64,000 nt of DNA, taken from positions 372,001-436,000 of the forward strand of contig NZ_JAUSTW010000003.1 of assembly GCF_030813055.1 (NCBI RefSeq), read 5' to 3'. Below the pieces are notes generated by a model, which worked only from the letters and a program-made list of their open reading frames with translations, did no database searches and had not been told where the DNA came from. A program made the translations under genes and the position numbers. Below, one piece after another: positions 8,390-18,355 of the stretch. Every line of letters begins with the position of its first letter. Position 1 is the stretch's first letter. The DNA is from Neobacillus ginsengisoli. GTDB taxonomy: Bacteria; Bacillota; Bacilli; Bacillales_B; DSM-18226.

Positions 8390-10903
8390 TTACTTCCCTG
8401 CACCGCAGCAGTTTTTGTATTTCTTACCGCTGCCGCAAATACACGGAGCGTTACGTCCTACATCTAATTGTTTTACTTTTGGTTTTTTCTTAACCGGCTC
8501 TCCGTCTTCCTTCGGATTGACCGCTTCACCTTTAGCTACCTCCTGGCGCTCAAGGTTGTTGCGGATTTCAGCTTTCATAATATACATCGATGCTTCTTCT
8601 TCAATGGACGCAACCATCGCTTCAAACATCGCAAATCCTTCATGCTGGTACTCGCGAAGCGGATCGGTTTGTCCGTACGCTCGCAAGTGGATACCTTGGC
8701 GGAGCTGGTCCATAGCATCAATATGATCTATCCATTTCGAATCAACCGCACGAAGCATAACCACTTTTTCAAATTCGCGCATTTGCTCAGGGAACAGAAT
8801 TTGTTCCTTCTCCTCGTAACGTTCCTTCACCTTAGCAAAAATCGCTTCGCTCATTTCTTCTGGGTCTTTTCCTTTTAAATCATCGATGGTAATGTCACCT
8901 TCATGAAGAAGGTTCGCATTTACATACTCAATAATTCCTTGCAGGTTCCATTCTTCCTCATCCTCATGCCTTGGAGTGTGGGCATCGACATTCCGCTGGA
9001 TGGTACCTAAAATCATCTTTTGGATAATGTCACGAAGATCCTCCGATTCAAGAAGCTCATCGCGCTGGGTGTAAATGATTTCACGTTGCTGACGAAGAAC
9101 GTCGTCATATTGCAACAGCTGTTTACGGGCATCAAAGTTATTGCCTTCCACACGCTTTTGTGCAGACTCTACTGCTTTTGAAACCATTTTACTTTGAATC
9201 GGCTGCGAATCATCCATTCCGAGACGGGACATCATCGCCTTCATATTATCTGAACCGAATCGTCGCATCAGTTCATCTTCCATTGATAAATAGAACTGGG
9301 TAATCCCCGGGTCCCCTTGACGACCGGAACGTCCGCGAAGCTGGTTATCAATCCGTCGGCTTTCATGACGCTCTGTTCCAATTACGGCAAGTCCGCCTAT
9401 CTCAACTACTCCTTCACCAAGCTTAATATCCGTACCGCGGCCGGCCATATTGGTGGCAATGGTTACTGCGCCCTGATGTCCCGCTTCCGCAATAATTTCC
9501 GCTTCACGCTCATGGTTTTTTGCATTCAACACATTGTGTCTGACACCTTTTTTCAATAAAAGCTTGGAGATAAGCTCCGACGTTTCAATGGCCACCGTAC
9601 CAACCAGGACCGGCTGACCCAATTGATGGCGGTTTGCAATATCCTCGACAACCGCTCTAAACTTACCTTCCATGCTGGCATAGATTAAATCCGCACGGTC
9701 ATCACGGACAATCGGTCTATTTGTTGGAATAACGATAACATTCATATTATAGATATTACGGAACTCTTCCTCTTCCGTTTTCGCTGTACCGGTCATACCT
9801 GCCAGTTTTTCATACATGCGGAAGTAGTTTTGGAAGGTAATCGTCGCCATCGTCATACTTTCATTTTGTACTTCAAGGCCTTCCTTGGCCTCAATTGCCT
9901 GATGCAAGCCTTCACTGTAGCGCCGGCCTTTCATTAAACGGCCGGTAAATTGGTCAACGATGACAATTTCGCCTTCCTGCACTACATAGTCAACATCCAA
10001 ATGCATGCTGACATTTGCTTTTAGTGCCTGATTAATATGATGATTTAATGTGACATGCGAAATATCAAATAGATTTTCAATCCCGAAGGCTTTTTCAGCT
10101 TTACTTATTCCTTCTTCAGTCAGCATGACGCCTTTCGTTTTTTCATCATAAGTATAGTCTTTTTCTTTAGTCAGTGTGCGGACAAAGGCATTTGCTTGAA
10201 TATATAGAACAGCGGACTTTTGTGCAGACCCGGAAATGATTAACGGTGTACGTGCTTCGTCAATTAAAATCGAGTCAACCTCGTCAATAACAGCATAAAA
10301 AAGCGGACGCTGCACTTTTTGTTCCTTATATAAGACCATGTTGTCACGCAGGTAATCGAAACCAAATTCATTGTTCGTTCCATACGTTATATCGCACGCA
10401 TAGGCAGCCTGCTTTTCTTCGCTATCCATGCTGTTCAAATTCAGACCTACCGTTAAACCTAAAAATTCATACAGCTGTCCCATTTCCGTTGCGTCACGGC
10501 TTGCCAAATATTCGTTGACGGTTACAACGTGAACTCCACGGCCGGAGAGAGCATTCAAATAAACAGGCATCGTTGCTGTTAAAGTTTTACCTTCACCTGT
10601 TTTCATCTCCGAAATGTTCCCCTCGTGAAGAGAAATCCCCCCCATAAGCTGAACATGATACGGATACAAACCTAATACGCGTCGGGCACCTTCACGAACA
10701 ATCGCAAACGCTTCAACGAGCAAATCATCAAGAGTTTCCCCTTTCTGATAGCGCTCCTTGAACTCCCCGGTTTTTTCACGAAGCTGATCATCTGATAACT
10801 TTTCAGTTTCCGCTGCAAGTGCTTCAATTTCATTTGCTAATTTTTCTAACCTTTTCAACTCGCGTTTATTTAAATCAAAAACTTTATTTAAAATCCCCAT
10901 CAT
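8390..10903 (-). CDS. secA: Preprotein translocase ATPase SecA
   Basis: SecA drives Sec-dependent export at the membrane. The 837-residue protein has the normal length and order: nucleotide-binding domain 1 with Walker A MKTGEGKT (about 100), DEVD helicase box, preprotein cross-linking domain, nucleotide-binding domain 2 with GTDIKLG and [11 protein letters not shown], helical scaffold and a C-terminal zinc tail [17 protein letters not shown] lies about 12 bases upstream of tandem ATG codons (10903 and 10900). Either could be used; the second matches the usual Bacillus start. Confidence 0.97.
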   Translation of the reverse strand: MMGILNKVFDLNKRELKRLEKLANEIEALAAETEKLSDDQLREKTGEFKERYQKGETLDDLLVEAFAIVREGARRVLGLYPYHVQLMGGISLHEGNISEMKTGEGKTLTATMPVYLNALSGRGVHVVTVNEYLASRDATEMGQLYEFLGLTVGLNLNSMDSEEKQAAYACDITYGTNNEFGFDYLRDNMVLYKEQKVQRPLFYAVIDEVDSILIDEARTPLIISGSAQKSAVLYIQANAFVRTLTKEKDYTYDEKTKGVMLTEEGISKAEKAFGIENLFDISHVTLNHHINQALKANVSMHLDVDYVVQEGEIVIVDQFTGRLMKGRRYSEGLHQAIEAKEGLEVQNESMTMATITFQNYFRMYEKLAGMTGTAKTEEEEFRNIYNMNVIVIPTNRPIVRDDRADLIYASMEGKFRAVVEDIANRHQLGQPVLVGTVAIETSELISKLLLKKGVRHNVLNAKNHEREAEIIAEAGHQGAVTIATNMAGRGTDIKLGEGVVEIGGLAVIGTERHESRRIDNQLRGRSGRQGDPGITQFYLSMEDELMRRFGSDNMKAMMSRLGMDDSQPIQSKMVSKAVESAQKRVEGNNFDARKQLLQYDDVLRQQREIIYTQRDELLESEDLRDIIQKMILGTIQRNVDAHTPRHEDEEEWNLQGIIEYVNANLLHEGDITIDDLKGKDPEEMSEAIFAKVKERYEEKEQILFPEQMREFEKVVMLRAVDSKWIDHIDAMDQLRQGIHLRAYGQTDPLREYQHEGFAMFEAMVASIEEEASMYIMKAEIRNNLERQEVAKGEAVNPKEDGEPVKKKPKVKQLDVGRNAPCICGSGKKYKNCCGAGK

Positions 10904-11442
10904 TGATATGAACGCTCCTTTTTCTCGAGACTCTAAAAAACCCTTAAAGAAGAAAGATTCGTGTTAAATGCACCGAATCCTTTCAAAATCATTCATTAAT
11001 TCTTTTTTCATCTTACCACTTCCGCTATGGAGTGACAACAAAGTTAATAAGGAAGCGAAAATTGGCTAATTGGTGAAACTTATTATTTTTTTAAACTATA
11101 TTCACCTACTAAAACGTGTCTGTTTCATTATGGACGTATTTTGAAGATGTGATAACCTATACCTTCAAAAAACGGATTTGCAATAAACATTCAAAAAAAA
11201 ATGTATAAAACATAAAATTACTGTATAAAAATTACACACTATACCGTTTTCCACTATCTTTATATTGACATTAAAACCCAAAATAATCACCATTCCCATG
11301 TTATTTTTAGGATAAAAGTCATATTACCAAACTATGAAGAAATATTCACAAATTGTACATTGGAATATACTCTTACAATGTTAGATACTACCTTTAGAGA
11401 GGTTAATATGGAAAAAAGTAGATAGAGAATCCAAAAGAGAGG
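10904..11442. other. AT-rich divergent intergenic region
   Basis: This stretch separates secA (minus) from the cytochrome remnant (plus) and has no gene. It should hold the promoters of both. An inverted repeat GATTCG / CGAATC with a 12-nt spacer lies at about 10959-10982 upstream of secA. I see no other convincing site. Confidence 0.4.
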
Positions 11443-11860
11443 GTGAACAAATTGACCTTTTGGGGGAAGAAAAATAAAGAGACAGAACCCGAATCCAGGG
11501 AAAATAATAAAAAGCCCGGCCCGTTACGCAGACTCTGGCAAAAATTCAGGAGTATAGATTGGAAGAATCCAGTTAACCGATGGAGAGCAGCTTGGAAACG
11601 TTCAAGTATCTGATGCTGAAAAATTTAAAACGACAGGCACTTCATGGACGGCAGCTAACGAGCGTACGTTTTGTCTAAAGTGTCATAACAATACGACTGA
11701 GATTTACGGAAAGACAGGTATCTTTAATACCCTTAACTCTGCAGGGGACCCTGTTTCCGGTCACCAAGCCGGCGATACACAAGCTTGCTCCTCCTGCCAT
11801 GGCGGTGCATCCCGAACAGCAATCGAAGCGGCACATGCACCTAAAAAAGCGACACCATAA
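11443..11860 (+). pseudogene. Multiheme c-type cytochrome remnant (internal deletion)
   Basis: Two pieces of one gene are visible in different frames. From a TTG at 11452 (GAGGGTG upstream; GTG at 11443 is possible) a basic, Trp-rich cytoplasmic N-terminus of 53 residues ends at TGA 11611-11613. In another frame up to TAA 11858-11860 a C-terminal piece carries two heme motifs, CLKCH and CSSCH. The membrane anchor and the rest of the heme domain are missing, so an internal deletion that also shifted the frame is the simplest reading. The family could be a membrane-anchored multiheme cytochrome; the exact type cannot be told. Confidence 0.75.
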
Positions 11861-11864
11861 CAAA

Positions 11865-11893
11865 AACGAGAGGCATCCCCCTCTCGTTTTTTC
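11865..11893. terminator. Bidirectional terminator between cytochrome remnant and SEC-C gene
   Basis: Stem ACGAGAGG / CCTCTCGT with a T-run on the plus strand and an A-run on the left flank, so it can serve both convergent genes. Confidence 0.8.
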
Positions 11894-11904
11894 ATTTCAT
11901 TTCA

Positions 11905-13866
11905 TTAATTCTTCTTCAGCCACTCCTGAATCCCTTCAACCCTTTTCCATAAATCCAAGTGGGAATCTGTATAAATTACGGCCTCATTTTCATCGCCCCA
12001 CCCATAATAATCAGGCATCTGTTTTGGCAGCCGTTTTTTCTCTGTTAAAAAGGCAACCACATATTTATTTTGCTTTTTAGCTTCTTTCAACAGTTTCTTT
12101 GCTTTTGTGGTAAAACCTTTTTCATATAGTTCGAGCAATACCTGGTTATATAATCCTTGAGCAGTTCCTTCTTCGTATTTTTCTAACAAATGTCGGGCGT
12201 TTTGAAGATCCCCTTTTTCCATATAGGAAATAAACAAGGAATAGCGAGCACCCTGATTATCATTTGGATTAAGTTCGAGCAGCTCCTCATATTGCCTGAT
12301 TGCTTCTTCATTTTTTCCTAACTGATAAAGTGCCTCTCCATAATGAAATTTTGCCCGCATATACGGTCTTGTTTCAATCAGCCCCCAAAAATGGCCCTTG
12401 TTTTCTTTAAAAAAGGCTTTTCCGAGTTCTTTTTTCCCGACATTCATCCCTGTTTCATACATTCCGGCTGCTTCTTCAAGGCTGGCTGCACCTTCAGCGA
12501 GGATGAGATAGGCATCCACACAATTAGGATCAAGCTTCATTGCCTCTTTTGCCAGCTTATAGCGTTGTAATCCTTCAGCTTCAAACGCATCGTACACCAA
12601 TAGCTTTGCCTGCTCTTTTTTCCCTTTCGCTGCTTTTTTAGGAGCGGGAGAATTAAGCTTTTTATTCATAAATTCATTGATTTCGTCGATGCTGTCAAAA
12701 TTTTTTCCTTCTAATTCTGCCATTGCTCCGTGAAGAACACGTTCGGTTGCCATCTGTCCCTTCTGAGGATTAAACTGGACGACCGGGGATTGCTCATGTT
12801 CACCAAAATGTTCTTCATATGACATTTCGATTATCTTCGTTATTTCTTCCTCTAACACATCGTCCATTTCCCTATAAATAGCCGATACTGTCCCTACTGA
12901 AACTCCATATAGCTTGGCAATTCCTTTTTGTGTATATTCAGATTCTAAAGGGACAAATGTTGAAATCAGATAATGAAGCGCTGCTACATAAAGTTCAGGA
13001 TTCTGAATCCGTTTTTGCTTTTTCTGACAAAATTGATACCAGAGAATGACGCCAATTTCCACAACCGGGATTGGCACACCAAACGACTCCAGCCTTTGTT
13101 GAAATCGATCTGCCACTTCCTTATAAACGAGCGCCGGCCACTCCATTTCCTCTGTATCAACAATCCCTCCAACCGTAGGAAGGTCACTCATAATCTCCAT
13201 AAAAAAGTCTGTTAAAAACGCTTCGGGTGATTTATAACTGGCGTGTTTACTTTTAGTCCGAATAAAATCAATTGCTTGTTCCAACGATAAGTCCGGCAAA
13301 TCAAACGGTGCCGGAAAGAAAACATATTTCTGCTCAAATGGTAAAAGAATACCGATAAAAAAGGAGCCTTTATTATAGTTCGTATTTAAATTCGTGACAA
13401 TCGCTTTGAATTCTTCAGAGGATAGACCATCTTCAACGGTAAGTGTATTATTTTCAAGGCTGGTAATTTTCCCTACGATTGTTCTGGCATCAACCCACGA
13501 ATTCAAAATCTCCTTTAGCTTTGGCCGTTTAATTTTACCGGCTTCCGCTGCAATAAATTTTTCCAGAATAGTTTCGCCATCATCCAAAGTTACAAACAAA
13601 GAATACCAGATACTGTGGATAAAATGAAAAAACTCCTCCTCCTCTTCTCCATCTGATAGTAAATACTGACGGAAATCTTCAAATGCCTCTTCGATTTCAT
13701 TTTCATAATAATTGCAGGCATAATAAAGTATCCGCTTTTGCAGGTCATCAATCTCGTTTTCTAGCACCTGCGTAATCGAAACCGTATCCTTAACGCCGCA
13801 GCACTTTTTATACTTTTTTCCACTACCGCACGGACAGGCTTCATTCCTGCTTACTTTCACATTCAT
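11905..13866 (-). CDS. SEC-C zinc-motif protein with C-terminal TPR-like repeats
   Basis: This 653-residue protein begins with a SEC-C metal-binding motif, [13 protein letters not shown] (about residues 11-23), like that on the SecA tail. A large acidic middle region of unknown fold follows. It includes a short HTH-like stretch near residue 320, around KGIAKLYGVSVGTVSA. Helical TPR-like repeats occupy about 425-620. SEC-C motifs bind zinc and, in SecA, contact SecB or ribosomes, so a role in translation or secretion is possible but unproven. The start follows AGGGGAG. It has no SecA ATPase domain. Confidence 0.8.
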   Translation of the reverse strand: MNVKVSRNEACPCGSGKKYKKCCGVKDTVSITQVLENEIDDLQKRILYYACNYYENEIEEAFEDFRQYLLSDGEEEEEFFHFIHSIWYSLFVTLDDGETILEKFIAAEAGKIKRPKLKEILNSWVDARTIVGKITSLENNTLTVEDGLSSEEFKAIVTNLNTNYNKGSFFIGILLPFEQKYVFFPAPFDLPDLSLEQAIDFIRTKSKHASYKSPEAFLTDFFMEIMSDLPTVGGIVDTEEMEWPALVYKEVADRFQQRLESFGVPIPVVEIGVILWYQFCQKKQKRIQNPELYVAALHYLISTFVPLESEYTQKGIAKLYGVSVGTVSAIYREMDDVLEEEITKIIEMSYEEHFGEHEQSPVVQFNPQKGQMATERVLHGAMAELEGKNFDSIDEINEFMNKKLNSPAPKKAAKGKKEQAKLLVYDAFEAEGLQRYKLAKEAMKLDPNCVDAYLILAEGAASLEEAAGMYETGMNVGKKELGKAFFKENKGHFWGLIETRPYMRAKFHYGEALYQLGKNEEAIRQYEELLELNPNDNQGARYSLFISYMEKGDLQNARHLLEKYEEGTAQGLYNQVLLELYEKGFTTKAKKLLKEAKKQNKYVVAFLTEKKRLPKQMPDYYGWGDENEAVIYTDSHLDLWKRVEGIQEWLKKN

Positions 13867-14014
13867 GCTAGCTCCCCTAACCCTATTTTAATTTATCTAT
13901 GTATTTCAGCGTTCACTCCAATATAATAGTATCATTTTTGGCAGTTTGCTATAAAATATACTCTTATCTTTTTAAAAAAGGAATGGTATTGTGAAGGATT
14001 GTCCATATTGAAAT

Positions 14015-14051
14015 CGAAAAAACGCAGCTCCGATATTTTCGGAGCTGCGTT
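14015..14051 (-). terminator. Terminator after hpf
   Basis: A 13-bp perfect stem AACGCAGCTCCGA / TCGGAGCTGCGTT lies about 10 bases past the hpf stop, with a T-rich tail on the minus strand. Confidence 0.88.
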
Positions 14052-14061
14052 CCTGATTTAA

Positions 14062-14613
14062 TTAATGTGCTTCAATTAAGCCGTAGCGGCCGTCTTTCCG
14101 TTTGTAAACAACGTTGGTGCGATTGGTATCCGCATTCGTAAACACATAGAAGCTGTGACCTAGCATGTTCATTTGCAGAATCGCTTCTTCACTGTCCATT
14201 GGTTTAAGGTCGAAGCGCTTAGTACGAACAAGCTCCAGTTCGTCTTCATCTAAATCATGATGAACTTCAGTATGTTCAGAGGTTGCAAATGTAATCGGAA
14301 AATCGCCTTTTTCACGGAATTTACGGTTTACCTTTGTTTTATGCTTGCGAATTTGACGCTCAAGCTTGTCAGAAATCAAGTCAATCGCAGCATACATATC
14401 AACATTTGTTTCTTCAGCACGAAGAACAAGATGCGGCAGAGGAATGGTAACCTCTACTTTGGATGATTTATCTTGATTGAATCTTAAATTCACATTTACT
14501 TTTGCTTCAGGCGATTCAGTAAAATAGCGTTCCAATTTCGCTATTTTCTTTTCTACATAATCTCTAATTGCTGGAGTTACCTCAATGTTTTCACCACGAA
14601 CGTTATAATTCAT
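14062..14613 (-). CDS. hpf: Long-form ribosome hibernation promoting factor
   Basis: HPF dimerises 70S ribosomes into 100S particles during stationary phase and stress. The 183-residue length is that of the long form: an N-terminal S30AE domain (about 1-100), a charged linker and a C-terminal dimerisation domain (about 125-183, FDLKPMDSEEAILQMNMLGH). The start follows AGGAGG. A sigma-B-type promoter lies 47 bases upstream, consistent with the general-stress control of B. subtilis hpf (yvyD). Confidence 0.95.
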   Translation of the reverse strand: MNYNVRGENIEVTPAIRDYVEKKIAKLERYFTESPEAKVNVNLRFNQDKSSKVEVTIPLPHLVLRAEETNVDMYAAIDLISDKLERQIRKHKTKVNRKFREKGDFPITFATSEHTEVHHDLDEDELELVRTKRFDLKPMDSEEAILQMNMLGHSFYVFTNADTNRTNVVYKRKDGRYGLIEAH

Positions 14614-14659
14614 TTGTGGATTCCTCCTTTATTTAAACCTATGTAATTACATTTCTATT

Positions 14660-14685
14660 TTACCCTATGATAATCCTGCTAAAAC
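14660..14685 (-). promoter_or_regulatory. Sigma-B-type promoter of hpf
   Basis: On the minus strand GTTTTA, 14 bases, GGGTAA, a close match to the sigma-B consensus (GTTTAA and GGGWAW). Just upstream at 14695-14718 is an 8-bp inverted repeat ATTTTGTC / GACAAAAT. Confidence 0.7.
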
Positions 14686-14850
14686 AGAACAATAATTTTG
14701 TCGAATTTTTGACAAAATCATCGGGGAAATAGTGACAATGTTCTTTAGTTTACATCTGATGCTATACTTTATTTTTATTAAAAGGACAATTTACCGTTAA
14801 TATACACATAGAATAGGCTACATAGATGAAAAATGAATGGGGGAGTCCAA

Positions 14851-15357
14851 ATGGTTCATGAAGAGAGGAAAATGCTTGCATGGCATGAAACAATGGAGCT
14901 GCACGAACTGGTGGCCTTTCAATCTCTAGAGCTAATGAAATTGAAGATGTCTTTTAAAAAAGTACCGGAGCAAGAATTAAAAGAACTCTACAGAAAATGT
15001 ATCCATGAGCTGGAAGCAAATCTTAACGAGCTAATAAAATTTTATCCGTCGGCCCAGGGCTATAAAGGAAGATCTGAAGAACAGAGTGAGGATTTGCGGG
15101 AGGATGCCGGCTTTTACGCCGGAAAATTGCTGTCTCTTTCAAAATCCTCGGTCCGCAATCTTGCTGCGGCGATTACCGAAACGGCCACACCCGGTTTAAG
15201 AAAAACCTTTACCAACCAATTGATTGCCGCCATTCACGGGCATGAAAGGATTTACAATTACATGCTTAAACACGGTTATTACCCGTCTTACGATTTAGGC
15301 CACTTGCTAGGTATGGATATCCATAATGCTCAAAAGGCTCTAAAGATGGAGTATTGA
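14851..15357 (+). CDS. CotF-family spore coat-like protein
   Basis: This 168-residue helical protein has the CotF/YhcQ layout: two long helical segments with a late HExIYNYMLKHGYY-like stretch. Such proteins are found in spore coats or associated with spores, and the fold resembles ferritin-like four-helix bundles. The start at 14851 follows GGGGGAG; an upstream ATG at 14833 would add six residues and bury that site. It stands alone on the plus strand, at the place where B. subtilis carries its flagellar cluster. Confidence 0.75.
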   Translation: MVHEERKMLAWHETMELHELVAFQSLELMKLKMSFKKVPEQELKELYRKCIHELEANLNELIKFYPSAQGYKGRSEEQSEDLREDAGFYAGKLLSLSKSSVRNLAAAITETATPGLRKTFTNQLIAAIHGHERIYNYMLKHGYYPSYDLGHLLGMDIHNAQKALKMEY

Positions 15358-15439
15358 GGGTGGAGAGGCGGTTGGTCATGTCAACCGTCTTCTTTACTAC
15401 GCAAGCATACGAGAGGTTTTCGACTAATCCGACATTTTA

Positions 15440-16156
15440 CTACCTGGCAAGGGTTAGTGATTCAATGGATTCGGCCCCTGCCCCTTTTAACAGCTTGGCA
15501 GCATGTCGCAGCGTAGAACCGGTTGTATAAATATCGTCGATGAGAATGATCTTTTTTCCATCTAAATTCAGACTTTCACTGAGTTGGAAAACTTGAGGTA
15601 AATGAATCCGCTCTGACCTTGTTTTTTTCGATTGTTTTTCGGAATGAATTCGCGAAAGTATCGGGGATGGGGTAAGTCCTGATTCTATTAATAGGGCATG
15701 CGCCTGGTTAAATCCACGTTCATAAAGCCTCTCTTCACTTAGAGGAATGGGCACAAACAAATCGGCCTTCATTTCTTCGAGCTTTTCTCGGAAAAATTCC
15801 GCAAACACCTTTGCTAGTACATAATCTCCCCGGAATTTATACCTTGCGATGACTTCTCTTATAAAATCATTGTAGAGAAAGATTGAATTGTTTCTATTGA
15901 GATAGCCTTGCCACTCGCAGTCTCCCTCCCAACGAACGCAATCATGGCACAAATCCACGGAGCGGAATTTCTCATCTACTTGAGCAAATGGTCTGCTGCA
16001 AATCCGACACGTTTCCCCTTCAATTTTTTCAAGCTTCCCTTCGCATGTTGGACAAAGGAGATGCCTTTTTTCTTTAGAAAAAATGGCCCGCCAGCCAACA
16101 GAAGGCAAAATAATTTCATGACATAGGAGGCAACGGTCTTGGGGGAATGGGTGCAT
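15440..16156 (-). CDS. comFC: Competence protein ComFC (phosphoribosyltransferase-like)
   Basis: ComFC works with the ComFA ATPase in uptake of transforming DNA. The 238 residues show an N-terminal zinc-finger part with CxxC pairs (about residues 9-75) and a C-terminal PRTase fold with the PRPP loop IILIDDIYTTGST. The start is not firm because the nearest Shine-Dalgarno-like element (GCTGAGG) is very close. The gene follows comFA after a 176-base gap; comFB, which sits between them in B. subtilis, is absent. Confidence 0.9.
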   Translation of the reverse strand: MHPFPQDRCLLCHEIILPSVGWRAIFSKEKRHLLCPTCEGKLEKIEGETCRICSRPFAQVDEKFRSVDLCHDCVRWEGDCEWQGYLNRNNSIFLYNDFIREVIARYKFRGDYVLAKVFAEFFREKLEEMKADLFVPIPLSEERLYERGFNQAHALLIESGLTPSPILSRIHSEKQSKKTRSERIHLPQVFQLSESLNLDGKKIILIDDIYTTGSTLRHAAKLLKGAGAESIESLTLAR

Positions 16157-16186
16157 AGGCCTCAGCTCTTTTCCTTTATTTTTATG

Positions 16187-16310
16187 TTTCCGCGGACTTT
16201 AAGGAGAATTCCGCGATTTTCAAAAATGATTCCGCAAACTTTTGAAATGGATTCCGCACATTTTAACAACATTTCCGCCGCGTTCACCATTAATACCGCA
16301 ATTCCCGGCT
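16187..16310. repeat. Degenerate ATTCCGC array between comFA and comFC
   Basis: The word (A/T)TTCCGC(A/G) occurs about six times at roughly 15-25 base spacing in otherwise AT-rich DNA. The same word appears at the left edge of the window. It has no open frame and no regular unit long enough for a satellite. Confidence 0.6.
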
Positions 16311-16332
16311 TCAGATTATATTTTTAGCGATT

Positions 16333-17814
16333 TCATACATCTATCAGCCCTTTCTCGATTCCTTCTCGATTCATGGTCACAATCTGCCTCCGTGCTTTAA
16401 GCATCTCATCAGTTTTTCCATAATGAAAAAAGGTCACTACCCCATCAGGAAAGGCTGCACTTCTTCCGGCCCTCCCCGAAATTTGGACAAGGGCACTTTC
16501 GGTAAAAATGGAATCCTCCGCTCCAACAACCGCAACATCAATATTTGGGAAAGTAACACCGCGCTCTAAGATTGTCGTCGTCAGCAATAACGGGATTTCT
16601 TTCGCACGCATTTTTTGAACCTTTTCTTTCCTGTTTGGATCTTCTGCATGGACTGCCTCGATAGTTGGAGAAAATTGGCGAAGTATAGGTAATGCTTTTT
16701 CCATGAGAGGGATATGCGGGAAAAAGATTAGTACCTGCTTATTGCTCTCGATTCGCTGTTTTATCCATTTGAGAATATTGGCTGGCAGCTTATTTTTTTG
16801 TAAAAGCTTTTGCCAGTTGCCACACCAAATAAATTGAGGAACAGGGAGCGGGTGGCGGTGGAATCTTGCAGGGATGGTGGTAAACGGCCTTTTGCCTGCC
16901 CGGCATTCCTTTTGCCATTTTTGATTCGGCGTTGCGGTGAGGTAAACCATGGACGAGACAGGCTTTCGTGCTTGGATAGCGGCATATTGCAGCGATTCTT
17001 CCACTGTATAGGGGAAGGCATCGACCTCATCCAAAATCATAGCATCGAAGGCATGGTAAAAACGAAGCAGCTGGTGGGTCGTGGCAATCGTGAGCGGCGC
17101 AAAAAGATGACGGTCCTCGCTCCCTCCGTATAGGGAAGCAACCGTTATTTTTGGAAAAGCTGCCTTTAACCTCGGAGTGAGCTCGAGAACAACATCTGTT
17201 CTCGGGGTGGCGATGCAAACTCTTTTTCCGGCAGCCAGTGCTACTTCGACCCCGGCAAACAGCACCTCCGTTTTCCCGGCACCACAGACCGCCCAGACGA
17301 GGAGTTCCTTATTTTGCTTTATTACTTCCACCACTCGATTGGAAGCAGTGGTTTGTCCTTCTGATAAATTCCCTTGCCATTCAAGAATGTTGGGAGGAAG
17401 CCCAATGTTAGGCGCTGGACCATTCCAGCCAATTAGAGGTGTGCAGGCACTGATTCTCCCCATCATCAGACAATACCGGCAATAAAGGCAGATTTCGTCA
17501 CATCTTGAGCATGGAAAGGATGCAAACCAATGTGGATCCTTATTGCCGCATCGTGTGCAAATGGGCCTTTTCCCGTTGAATTCGATTCCTTTTCGGTAGG
17601 TAACATAGCCATGTTCATAATGAGTTTGGATTTCCTCGAAAGGGAGTGGAAGATCGTCAAGCAGCAGTTGTTTTCCAGTGAGGAGCTGTTGCAGTTCACG
17701 GTTAAATGCAAAGTTAAGATTTTGCTGTGGTTGAGGAATGTGAGCGATTTGTGAGATTGGTAATGAGTCGTGTTTTTGAGGAATTAATAGGTTATTTTTT
17801 AGAGAAAAGCGCAT
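16333..17814 (-). CDS. comFA: Competence DNA-uptake ATPase ComFA
   Basis: ComFA is a DEAD-box-like ATPase at the inner face of the membrane that powers import of single-stranded DNA. The 493-residue protein has an N-terminal zinc domain with CxxC pairs (about 85-120), Walker A AVCGAGKTE (about 175), a DEVD box (LDEVDAFPY), a TATP motif and the C-terminal helicase domain with QISGRAGRS. The start follows AGAGGGA. It is the first gene of the comF operon. I did not find a convincing paired ComK box upstream. Confidence 0.93.
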   Translation of the reverse strand: MRFSLKNNLLIPQKHDSLPISQIAHIPQPQQNLNFAFNRELQQLLTGKQLLLDDLPLPFEEIQTHYEHGYVTYRKGIEFNGKRPICTRCGNKDPHWFASFPCSRCDEICLYCRYCLMMGRISACTPLIGWNGPAPNIGLPPNILEWQGNLSEGQTTASNRVVEVIKQNKELLVWAVCGAGKTEVLFAGVEVALAAGKRVCIATPRTDVVLELTPRLKAAFPKITVASLYGGSEDRHLFAPLTIATTHQLLRFYHAFDAMILDEVDAFPYTVEESLQYAAIQARKPVSSMVYLTATPNQKWQKECRAGKRPFTTIPARFHRHPLPVPQFIWCGNWQKLLQKNKLPANILKWIKQRIESNKQVLIFFPHIPLMEKALPILRQFSPTIEAVHAEDPNRKEKVQKMRAKEIPLLLTTTILERGVTFPNIDVAVVGAEDSIFTESALVQISGRAGRSAAFPDGVVTFFHYGKTDEMLKARRQIVTMNREGIEKGLIDV

Positions 17815-17982
17815 TGGGTTCCCTCTTTACATATGGTTTTTTTACAGATTTCTACATTTTTTATTAAAATTCCTGCTGGGTTTTTTGAACATTTTTTGAA
17901 TGTTTGAGTTTTAGGATTGGTTGTTGTTCTGCGCATGTAGAATGGCGAATTGCTAAATTACGTTAATTAGAGTCAATAAATG

Positions 17983-18020
17983 TAAAAAAGGACCAGAAAT
18001 CTATTTTTGATTTCTAGTCC
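17983..18020 (-). terminator. Hairpin terminator downstream of the degV scar
   Basis: A 12-bp stem GGACCAGAAATC / GATTTCTAGTCC (one mismatch) with a T-run on the minus strand. It is likely the old terminator of the gene now reduced to a scar. Confidence 0.7.
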
Positions 18021-18083
18021 ATAAATTTGATTCATTTTCACTTATATTACTTCGTTCATCTTATCAAACAGATGAAAAATGAA

Positions 18084-18221
18084 TTAATAAATTGCGAAGT
18101 ACTCGTCAATACCGTCAGCAATTGCTTTAGCTAAAATATTTTGATAAGAATCTGTAAATGGAGGAGCGGCTTTACCTGGAGGGATGTACGCGGTACTATC
18201 CGTGACAACAGCCGTCTTCAT
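18084..18221 (-). pseudogene. degV: degV scar: DegV N-terminus joined to an unrelated tail
   Basis: A 45-codon frame begins MKTAVVTDSTAYIP, the hallmark start of DegV fatty-acid-binding proteins (normally about 280 residues), preceded by AAGGATGG. It then passes without a frame break into a tail ending AKAIADGIDEYFAIY, which is not DegV. That tail resembles the C-terminal helix of Amidase_3 cell-wall amidases, but the match is too short to trust. In B. subtilis degV lies exactly here, between degU and comFA. So degV was lost by a deletion that left its first 14 codons. Confidence 0.75.
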
Positions 18222-18307
18222 ATGAGTATGACCATCCTTATCGTTTTTCTCTACTATATGTATGGTAATTATTTTATACGAAAAATAGTTTTATTGCATT
18301 ATATAAA

Positions 18308-18337
18308 AGAAAAGAGCACACCCCGAGGCATGCCCTT
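18308..18337 (-). terminator. Terminator after degU
   Basis: A 9-bp stem GGGCATGCC / GGTGTGCTC, complete when G-U pairs are allowed, is followed by a T-run on the minus strand. Confidence 0.65.
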
Positions 18338-18355
18338 TCCTTTTTCTAAATAAGA

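Noticed and set aside
11905..13866. Second SecA-like protein because of the SEC-C motif
   Set aside because: Only the short zinc motif is shared; there is no helicase or preprotein-binding domain.
17815..17960. ComK box upstream of comFA
   Set aside because: A- and T-runs are present but no properly spaced pair of AAAA-N5-TTTT boxes could be fitted.
18141..18353. 70-codon plus-strand frame
   Set aside because: It is antisense to the degV scar and overlaps the degU terminator; no ribosome binding site.
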